NCBI RefSeq assembly: GCF_938045225.1
Contig: NZ_CALINL010000242.1
Location: 1-5,587 of the forward strand
Origin: an uncultured Campylobacter sp.
GTDB taxonomy: Bacteria; Campylobacterota; Campylobacteria; Campylobacterales; Campylobacteraceae
Length of the DNA stretch: 5,587 nt
Direction of reading: 5' to 3'
Positions 1 through 5,106 of the stretch are shown here, piece by piece. The stretch's first letter is position 1, and each line of letters opens with the position of its first letter. Below the pieces are notes generated by a model. It saw nothing but the letters and a program-made list of their open reading frames with translations, did not search any database and was not told the origin of the DNA. Made by a program: the position numbers and the translations under genes.

Positions 1-511
1 CACCAGAACGCTCACAAACAACATAACCGACGGCTGGTTTTTTATAAATTTAGACGACGTCAGGAGATACGGAGCCGAGCTCTACGCCGAGCAGCAAATT
101 TTAGACAATCTAAAAACCAGCCAGACCTTCTCCTACGTAAAAGCCGAATTTAAAAAAGGTAGCAACAAGGGCATGGAGGTGCCGACCGTACAAAAGAGCA
201 AATTTGTCGCCAGCATCGACTCCGAGCCGATCAAGGATCTAAATTTACTCCTTGACGTCAAATACCTATCAAAGCTAAAAAGAGCGATCTACTCGGGCGT
301 GACAGACATATCCGGCTACGAGACGCAAACCGTATCTAGAACGCTAGTGGATCTTGGCGCAAAGTATAAATTTAAAGGCGGATTTTCGGTCTCTGCAGGA
401 GTTAAAAATTTATTCAACAAAAAATACAACTCCTATCAAAGCGAGCTAGAGGATATATACGAGCCCGCAGACGAGAGAAACTACTACGTAGAGTTTAAGT
501 ATGCCTACTAA
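1..511 (+). CDS. TonB-dependent outer-membrane receptor, C-terminal part (5' end outside window)
   Basis: This is the last 169 codons of a TonB-dependent receptor, a 22-strand outer-membrane beta-barrel that imports haem or iron chelates using TonB energy. The open frame enters the window at base 2 and stops at TAA 509-511. Seen in the sequence: alternating hydrophobic/polar stretches typical of barrel strands; the receptor signature AGVKNLFNKKY near the end (about 395-430); and a C-terminal strand YYVEFKYAY ending in an aromatic residue, the usual BamA-recognition feature (Tyr here rather than the commoner Phe). The plug domain, TonB box and any haem-receptor FRAP/NPNL motif lie upstream, so the ligand cannot be read from this fragment. 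It overlaps the permease gene by 11 nt. By position it matches chuA of the Campylobacter haem-uptake locus, so haem is the likely ligand, by inference only. The family is nearly certain. Confidence 0.9.
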   Translation, partial: TRTLTNNITDGWFFINLDDVRRYGAELYAEQQILDNLKTSQTFSYVKAEFKKGSNKGMEVPTVQKSKFVASIDSEPIKDLNLLLDVKYLSKLKRAIYSGVTDISGYETQTVSRTLVDLGAKYKFKGGFSVSAGVKNLFNKKYNSYQSELEDIYEPADERNYYVEFKYAY

Positions 512-1481
512 AAACGGAGTTACGGCGGTTTTGACGGTGCTTACGGCGCTGCTTTTTATATTTTCGCTTAGTCTTGGCGGAGCCGATATCTCGTGGCAAG
601 ATATAATCAAATTTGCAAGCGGCGGCGAGATAGACGAGATAAAGGAAACCATCCTGCTAGAAATCCGCTTGCCGCGCGTCATAATGGCATTTTTGATCGG
701 TATGCTTTTAGCAAGCTCTGGCGTCGTCGTACAAAGCGTATTTTTAAACCCGCTAGCAGATCCCTACATCATCGGCATCGCCTCCGCCGCGACCTTTGGC
801 GCCGTGGCGGCCTATCTTTTAAAGCTTCCCGATTTTTACTACGGCGTGTTTGCCTTTTTTAGCGCGGCGATACTTTCGGTACTGATCTTTAAACTTTCAA
901 AAAAAGGCAAATCCATCGCCACGCTTCTTATCATCGGTATCGCATTTTCGTCGTTTTTGGGCGCATTTACGAGCTTTGCGACCTACCTCATCGGCGAGGA
1001 TAGCTTTAAGATAGTAGCGTGGATGATGGGCTACGTGGGTTCTGCAAACTGGGAAAAGATCGCCTACATCAGCGTTCCTCTCGTGCTATCTATGGCGTAT
1101 TTTTACTTTAAGCGATTTGAGTTAAACGTCATCCTAAGCGGCGACGAGGAGGCTCAAAGCCTAGGCGTGGACGTAGAAAAGATGAAAAAACGCCTACTTA
1201 TCGTCTCGTCTTTAGCCGTGGCGTTTTCGGTAGCGTTTACGGGCATGATAGGCTTTGTGGGGCTCATCATCCCGCATACGCTGCGCATGATACTAAAAAC
1301 CTCGAGCAACATCGTTTTGATACCTATTAGCGCCTTTGCGGGCGGGTTTTTCCTGCTAGCATGCGACACGATAGGCAAAAGCGTCCTAAGCCCGACCGAG
1401 GTGCCTATCGGCGTAGTTACGGCGTTTTTCGGCGCTCCGTTTTTTCTATTTTTAGCTATCCGCTCAAGCAGGAGCATATAA
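501..1481 (+). CDS. chuB: FecCD/BtuC-type iron-chelate or haem ABC transporter permease
   Basis: This 326-residue inner-membrane permease has the usual FecCD length and forms the channel through which haem or an iron chelate enters the cytoplasm. Hydrophobic segments run along the whole chain, consistent with about 9-10 helices. Family motifs are in the expected order: RLPR at residues 56-59 followed by a Gly-rich helix and NPLADPYIIG; a cytoplasmic coupling segment GDEEAQSLGV from residue 214 that contacts the ATPase; GFVGLIIPH at 251-259; and a C-terminal EVPIGVVTAFFGAPFF stretch. The ATG at 501 lies inside the receptor gene (11-nt overlap) with only a weak AGAG upstream, which suggests translational coupling. 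The symbol follows synteny with C. jejuni chuB (receptor-permease-ATPase-binding protein). The family is clear; haem specificity is inferred from the downstream radical SAM and flavodoxin genes. A siderophore or B12 transporter is the alternative. Confidence 0.93.
   Translation: MPTKNGVTAVLTVLTALLFIFSLSLGGADISWQDIIKFASGGEIDEIKETILLEIRLPRVIMAFLIGMLLASSGVVVQSVFLNPLADPYIIGIASAATFGAVAAYLLKLPDFYYGVFAFFSAAILSVLIFKLSKKGKSIATLLIIGIAFSSFLGAFTSFATYLIGEDSFKIVAWMMGYVGSANWEKIAYISVPLVLSMAYFYFKRFELNVILSGDEEAQSLGVDVEKMKKRLLIVSSLAVAFSVAFTGMIGFVGLIIPHTLRMILKTSSNIVLIPISAFAGGFFLLACDTIGKSVLSPTEVPIGVVTAFFGAPFFLFLAIRSSRSI
1470..1474 (+). promoter_or_regulatory. Ribosome binding site supporting a GTG start
   Basis: AGGAG lies 8 nt before GTG 1483-1485. 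No ATG is better placed, and the GTG gives the expected ABC-ATPase N-terminus (MKVEKLCFSYG). The site sits inside the last codons of the permease gene. Confidence 0.75.
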
Positions 1482-1482
1482 G

Positions 1483-2250
1483 GTGAAAGTAGAAAAACTA
1501 TGCTTTAGCTACGGCAAAAAAGAGATACTAAAAAACGTAAATTTAAGCCTTAAAAACGGCCGTTTCGTAGGGATTTTGGGTCCAAACGGCTGCGGCAAAT
1601 CCACTCTTTTAAAAAATATCCTAAGAATTTTATCGCCAAATAGCGGCGTGATCACGCTAGAAAATAAAAAGCTGGAGGATTACTCGCTAAAAGAGCTGGC
1701 TAAAATTTTAGGCTTCGTGCCGCAAAAAACGGTTTTAAGTATGCCGCTAACGGTCGAGGATATCGTGCTAACGGGGCGCTTTTGCCATCTAAAAAGCCAG
1801 TTTAGCGGATACGACGCAAACGACGTTGCAAAAACCTACGAGATCATGCGCCTGCTTGACGTAGAGCGGTTTGCCAAACGTAGCGCCCACTCTTTAAGCG
1901 GCGGCGAATTTCAGCGCGTACTGCTTGCTAGAGCCCTAGTTAGCGAGCCAAAGATTTTACTTCTTGACGAGCCTACGAGCGCGCTAGATCTAAACTACGG
2001 GGTTCAGATGCTAAAGATCTGCGAAAATTTAACTAGAGAGCTAAATTTACTCTCTGTAGCCGTGCTGCACGATCTAAATTTAGCCGCTATGTTTTGCGAC
2101 GAACTCGTGATGCTAAAAGATGGCGAGATACGCTACGCAGGCACGGCAAAGCAGCTTTATACGAAAGAAATTTTATATGAAATTTACGGGCTAAACTGCG
2201 AAATTTTAGAACACGACGGTATGCCGTTCGTAGTGCCCGTAAAGCGATAA
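1483..2250 (+). CDS. chuC: Iron/haem ABC transporter ATP-binding protein (FecE/HmuV family)
   Basis: This 255-residue ATPase powers the permease encoded just upstream. All nucleotide-binding motifs are intact: Walker A GPNGCGKST at residues 33-41, Q-loop Gln81 in FVPQK, signature LSGGE at 138-142, Walker B ILLLDE at 158-163 followed by the D-loop SALD at 166-169, and switch His196 in VLHDLN. Length and motif spacing are typical for the FecE/BtuD/HmuV group. It starts with GTG, one base after the permease stop, with a good AGGAG site 8 nt upstream. This arrangement suggests co-translation of the two membrane-complex subunits. The symbol is by synteny with the Campylobacter chu locus; ABC ATPases of this class do not reveal their substrate, so haem is inferred from context. 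Nothing appears broken or unusual. Confidence 0.95.
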   Translation: MKVEKLCFSYGKKEILKNVNLSLKNGRFVGILGPNGCGKSTLLKNILRILSPNSGVITLENKKLEDYSLKELAKILGFVPQKTVLSMPLTVEDIVLTGRFCHLKSQFSGYDANDVAKTYEIMRLLDVERFAKRSAHSLSGGEFQRVLLARALVSEPKILLLDEPTSALDLNYGVQMLKICENLTRELNLLSVAVLHDLNLAAMFCDELVMLKDGEIRYAGTAKQLYTKEILYEIYGLNCEILEHDGMPFVVPVKR

Positions 2251-2281
2251 ATTTACAAATCAAAATTTGAAAGGATTTTCT
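2251..2281 (+). other. Only intergenic gap in the window (31 nt)
   Basis: This AT-rich spacer separates the ATPase stop from the binding-protein start. It holds two AAATTT hexamers and the ribosome site at 2271-2275. I see no convincing promoter, Fur box or terminator hairpin, so transcription most likely reads through. Confidence 0.6.
2271..2275 (+). promoter_or_regulatory. Ribosome binding site that fixes the binding-protein start at 2282
   Basis: AAGGA lies 6 nt upstream of ATG 2282-2284. The frame is open back to a TTG at 2267, but using that codon would place this site inside the gene and put five extra residues before the signal peptide. The ATG at 2282 is therefore preferred. Confidence 0.8.
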
Positions 2282-3103
2282 ATGAAAAAAATAGCCGCAC
2301 TTTTGCTTGCAGCCAGTTGTCTTTTGGCGAATTTAACCGCAAACGCGCCAAAAAAGCTAGTCGTGCTAGACCCTTCGGTCGTCGAGATAGTCTATATGCT
2401 AGGCGCGCAGGATCAGCTGGCAGCCATCGCTACGCTTCAGTTTTCTAAAATTTGGCCGGAGGATCAAACCGTAAAGCTAAAAAGCGTAGGCACGTACACG
2501 AAGCCAAATATCGAGCAGATCGTCGAGCTAAAGCCTGATCTCGTCGTCACTAGCTTTCACTCGGCAAACGTAAACGAGAGCCTTGCTAAATTTAACCTAA
2601 AAACCCTCACGCTAAAAGCCGATAGCGTCGGCGATATCTACAACAATATCGAAGAAATCGGCAAAGTAACGGGCAAAGAGCAAAAAGCAAGCGAAGTCGT
2701 AAGCGAGATAAAATCCAAAATCGACTCTTTTGCAAACAGCGAGGTAAAGGGCAAAAAAATACTAGCGGTATTTTCCTCGACGCCGCTTACTGGCTTTAGC
2801 TCAAAGACCCTGCCGGGCGATATCTTTACCAAACTCGGACTAAAAAACATCGCCGATAACGTAGAAGGCTCGACTCCGATCGTCTCGACCGAGTTTATCT
2901 TATCGCAAAATCCGGACTACATCGTCGTTATCGGTGGTATGGGCGGCGACGGCGAAAATTTCCTAAAACAAAATCCGGTGCTTAAAAAAACGACCGCCGC
3001 AAAAAACGGCAAAGTACTTACCGTGCCCTCCTCGCTGCTGCTTAGAGGAACGCCTCGCATAGGCGAAGCCGTAGATAAATTTTACGAGATGCTAAGCGAA
3101 TAA
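2282..3103 (+). CDS. chuD: Periplasmic haem/iron-chelate substrate-binding protein (Peripla_BP_2 fold)
   Basis: This 273-residue class III binding protein would capture haem or an iron chelate in the periplasm and deliver it to the permease. Residues 1-22 form a signal peptide: a Lys-Lys n-region, a hydrophobic core LLLAASCLLA, and an ANA end. The mature part has the family layout: KLVVLDPSVVEIVYMLGA (25-42); VGTYTKPNIEQIVELKPDLVV (69-89); a linking helix region around YNNIEEIGKVTG; then the C-terminal lobe with PGDIFTKLGLKNIAD and a final RGTPRIGEAVDKFYEML. Tyr72 lies close to where haem-binding relatives such as PhuT and ShuT carry their axial Tyr (usually VGY), shifted by one residue, so ligation is possible but unproven. 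A siderophore ligand remains possible. The gene follows the ATPase after 31 nt and shares one base with the TonB gene. Cys13 does not form a convincing lipobox, so a soluble protein is likelier than a lipoprotein. Confidence 0.9.
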   Translation: MKKIAALLLAASCLLANLTANAPKKLVVLDPSVVEIVYMLGAQDQLAAIATLQFSKIWPEDQTVKLKSVGTYTKPNIEQIVELKPDLVVTSFHSANVNESLAKFNLKTLTLKADSVGDIYNNIEEIGKVTGKEQKASEVVSEIKSKIDSFANSEVKGKKILAVFSSTPLTGFSSKTLPGDIFTKLGLKNIADNVEGSTPIVSTEFILSQNPDYIVVIGGMGGDGENFLKQNPVLKKTTAAKNGKVLTVPSSLLLRGTPRIGEAVDKFYEMLSE

Positions 3104-3882
3104 TGCGCTATTTTCTAGTCTCGCTCGTCTTAAATTTAGCTCTGCTTTTTTTGCCGTTAAACTCGCGCCCAATAGAGAGCGCAAAACCGCAAGAAACGAT
3201 AAAGATAAAGCTAAATTTGACGCAAGAAGAGCCTAGCAAAGAGACTAGAGAGCAGCTCCCGCCTCAAAGCGCGGAGCCGCTAGAAAAACCTATGGAATGG
3301 CCGCAAGAAACGCAACCCGAGCCGGTCAAATTTGAGCCCGAGCCCGAAATTTTACAGCCCGAGCCAAAGCCGGTAGAGCCGGAACCCAAAAAGCCAAAGG
3401 AGGAGAAAAAACAACCCCCAAAACCGAAAATAAAAAAGCAAATCTCGCCAAAGCCGGCGCAAACGGTAAAAGACGAGCCTAAATTTGAACCAGCACCAGC
3501 ACCCGCGCCGACTCAAATTTTGCCCGCCGAGCAAAGCGCGCAGCCTAGCTCAAATTTAGCCCCCGCAAAGCAGCCCGCCGCGCAAGATAGCGGCGAAGCA
3601 AAAGAGCAAAACGCGTGCAAAGAGGGCGTCGGCTTTACCGTGGCGCGCGAGCCGGAGGCTAAATATCCCAAAAAAGCGATCATGCTGCGGCTAAACGGGA
3701 CGTTTAAGGTCGAAGTGGATTTTAAATTTGACGGGCAGATACAGATCGTCGCCGTTCGCGGGAAAAATAAAATTTTTAACGACGAAGCGGTGAAAATAAC
3801 AAAGGAGTTAGAAATTAAAGCGTTAAAAAATATATCGCATTGTATAATTACCAAACCTTACGAGTTTAAAACGGAGGAATAG
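3103..3882 (+). CDS. tonB: Energy transducer TonB
   Basis: This 259-residue protein links the proton-driven ExbB/ExbD motor in the inner membrane to outer-membrane receptors. Domains in order: a very short cytoplasmic start (M-R); one membrane helix at about residues 3-19; a Pro-rich periplasmic linker at about 50-165, with Glu-Pro repeats (72-95) followed by Lys-Pro-rich sequence (96-117); and a C-terminal TonB domain at about 175-259 with the family pattern YPKKAIMLRLNGTFKVEVDFKFDGQI. The membrane helix has Ser7-x-x-x-Asn11 where E. coli TonB has Ser16-x-x-x-His20. The only two cysteines, Cys172 and Cys247, flank the C-terminal domain and could form a disulfide. The start ATG overlaps the binding-protein stop (TAATG) and has no strong ribosome site, so coupled reinitiation is likely. 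No exbB or exbD is present nearby. Its place between transporter and haem-degradation genes suggests a TonB dedicated to this receptor. Confidence 0.92.
   Translation: MRYFLVSLVLNLALLFLPLNSRPIESAKPQETIKIKLNLTQEEPSKETREQLPPQSAEPLEKPMEWPQETQPEPVKFEPEPEILQPEPKPVEPEPKKPKEEKKQPPKPKIKKQISPKPAQTVKDEPKFEPAPAPAPTQILPAEQSAQPSSNLAPAKQPAAQDSGEAKEQNACKEGVGFTVAREPEAKYPKKAIMLRLNGTFKVEVDFKFDGQIQIVAVRGKNKIFNDEAVKITKELEIKALKNISHCIITKPYEFKTEE
3316..3429 (+). repeat. Glu-Pro / Lys-Pro low-complexity coding repeat in TonB
   Basis: Codons 72-109 of tonB consist mostly of alternating Glu-Pro (for example EPEP, QPEPKPVEPEP) and then Lys/Pro units, written with closely similar GAGCC/CCGAG triplets. This is the stiff periplasm-spanning rod typical of TonB. 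Imperfect repeats of this kind can change length between strains. A shorter Ala-Pro run lies further on, at about 3490-3513. Confidence 0.7.
3873..3877 (+). promoter_or_regulatory. Strong ribosome binding site for the radical SAM gene
   Basis: GGAGG, the strongest Shine-Dalgarno match in the window, lies 5 nt before ATG 3883 and inside the last tonB codons. It favours this start over the in-frame Met20 codon further on. Confidence 0.8.
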
Positions 3883-5106
3883 ATGTTTGAAACCAGGCAA
3901 AAAGGGCACGCCGGACCGACGCGTCCCAAAAAGATAAAGATGGCGACTAACGCCGAGGTGGAGAAATTTTTAACCGAGGAGCTACCCGCGCAAAAGGACG
4001 GCGTGATCTATATCCACGTGCCATTTTGCGATAATATCTGCTCGTTTTGCTCGATGAATCGCACGAAGCTAGAAGACGAGCTAGACAGCTACACGCAGTA
4101 TCTACTGGGCGAGATAGAAAAATACGGCAAATTCCCGTATTTACAAGCTAAAAATATCCGCAGCGTCTATTTTGGCGGCGGAACTCCGACGATACTAAAA
4201 GAAAAGCACCTAGAGCCGGTTATCACGGCTCTGCGATCAAATTTTAATATCTCGGACGACTGCGAGTTTAGTCTAGAAACCACGCTACACAATCTAAATT
4301 TAAGCAAAGTGCGCCTACTAGAAAGCCTAGGCGTAAACCGCTTTAGCATCGGCGTGCAGACATTTTCGGACAAAGGTCGCAAACTGCTAAACCGCGTCCA
4401 CGACAAAAAAGGCGCGATAGAGCATCTAAAAATGATCAGGCAAAATTTTAGCGGCATGGTTTGCACGGATATTATCTTTAACTACCCCGAACAAACGATA
4501 GACGAAGTGCTCGAAGACGCGCGCCTAGTAGACGAGCTAGAGATCGACAGCACGAGCTTTTATTCGCTTCAGCTTTTTGAAAAATCGCAGCTCGCAAAGA
4601 CCGTGTCGCAGGATTATTACGACGTGAACTACGAGCATAAGCTGCACAACGCTTTCTTTGAAAAGCTACTAGGTACTGGCAACTACGAGGTGCTAGAGCA
4701 TACCAAATTTAACCGCATCGGCCGCGACCGCTATCAGTATATCCGCTTAAGCCACGAGGGCGCCGATATCCTGCCCCTTGGTAGGGGCTCGGGCGGAAGG
4801 CTAGGCTACTACGACATCTATAACGCTAAAGAAAAAATGCGCATGATAAACAAAGTAGACGATAAACAGCGTGCCGAGGGACGGCTAAAAAGCCTCTTTA
4901 TGTACCCAAAAATCGACCTAGCGCAAGTAAAAAGCCTAGTTAGCGATGAGACCTTTAGCGCGCTAATGGAGTTTTTCAAAAAATGCGAACGCAAAGGCTA
5001 TATGCGTATAGAAAACGGCTTTTTAAACTACACGACGGGCGGCGTATTTTGGGGCATGTCGATCGGCACCGAAGTAGCAAATATCTCACAAAAGGACTTT
5101 GAATGA
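3883..5106 (+). CDS. hutW: HutW/ChuW-type radical SAM haem-degrading enzyme (probable anaerobilin synthase)
   Basis: This 407-residue radical SAM protein resembles HemN but best fits the HutW/ChuW/HmuW group, which opens haem without oxygen to a linear tetrapyrrole (anaerobilin) and frees iron in the cytoplasm. Seen: the cluster motif CxxxCxxC at Cys49, Cys53 and Cys56 within HVPFCDNICSFC; the SAM-binding GGGTPT at 98-103; Glu132; SIGVQTF at 155-161; and DIIFNYPEQT at 196-205. Against HemN: Cys56 is followed by Ser-Met, so the extra Cys of HemN's CxxCxC is absent. Against HemW: the haem-binding HNxxYW is absent (only HNAFFE at 255-260). For HutW: the C-terminal half has ADILPLGRGSGG (294-305) after an RDRYQY segment, and a terminal GGVFWGMS. 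It is somewhat shorter than proteobacterial ChuW/HutW as I recall them (about 445 residues or more). It abuts tonB directly and overlaps the flavodoxin gene by 4 nt. The HemN superfamily is certain; the haem-degrading role rests on motifs plus context. Confidence 0.85.
   Translation: MFETRQKGHAGPTRPKKIKMATNAEVEKFLTEELPAQKDGVIYIHVPFCDNICSFCSMNRTKLEDELDSYTQYLLGEIEKYGKFPYLQAKNIRSVYFGGGTPTILKEKHLEPVITALRSNFNISDDCEFSLETTLHNLNLSKVRLLESLGVNRFSIGVQTFSDKGRKLLNRVHDKKGAIEHLKMIRQNFSGMVCTDIIFNYPEQTIDEVLEDARLVDELEIDSTSFYSLQLFEKSQLAKTVSQDYYDVNYEHKLHNAFFEKLLGTGNYEVLEHTKFNRIGRDRYQYIRLSHEGADILPLGRGSGGRLGYYDIYNAKEKMRMINKVDDKQRAEGRLKSLFMYPKIDLAQVKSLVSDETFSALMEFFKKCERKGYMRIENGFLNYTTGGVFWGMSIGTEVANISQKDFE
5092..5096 (+). 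promoter_or_regulatory. Ribosome binding site for the flavodoxin gene
   Basis: AAGGA lies 6 nt before ATG 5103 and is embedded in the final codons of the radical SAM gene. Site, spacing and the following ATGAAAAAAATAG closely mirror the start region of the binding-protein gene at 2282. Confidence 0.7.

Noticed and set aside
593..862. Plus-strand Arg-rich frame within the permease gene
   Set aside because: It is an out-of-phase reading of the permease gene. The biased Arg content and lack of motifs mark it as a shadow.
1154..1477. Minus-strand open frame inside the permease gene, and similar antisense frames at 446-682, 2638-2850, 3513-3854, 4167-4466 and 4976-5213
   Set aside because: All lie wholly opposite well-supported genes or their junctions, show no family motifs, and have composition explained by the coding strand.
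2251..2281. Possible Fur box or internal promoter in the 31-nt gap
   Set aside because: The AT-rich text with two AAATTT words only loosely resembles a Fur site, and these hexamers occur throughout the genes. No clear -10/-35 pair fits in the space.
2267..2281. TTG start adding five residues to the binding protein
   Set aside because: It would bury the AAGGA ribosome site inside the gene and disturb the signal peptide. ATG 2282 is better on both counts.
3352..3534. Minus-strand open frame rich in Leu, Trp and Phe opposite tonB
   Set aside because: It is the antisense image of the Pro-rich repeat, with no ribosome site and no recognisable protein family.
4645..4662. HNAFFE in the radical SAM protein as a HemW haem-binding HNxxYW motif
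   Set aside because: The last two positions do not match and the surrounding sequence is not HemW-like.
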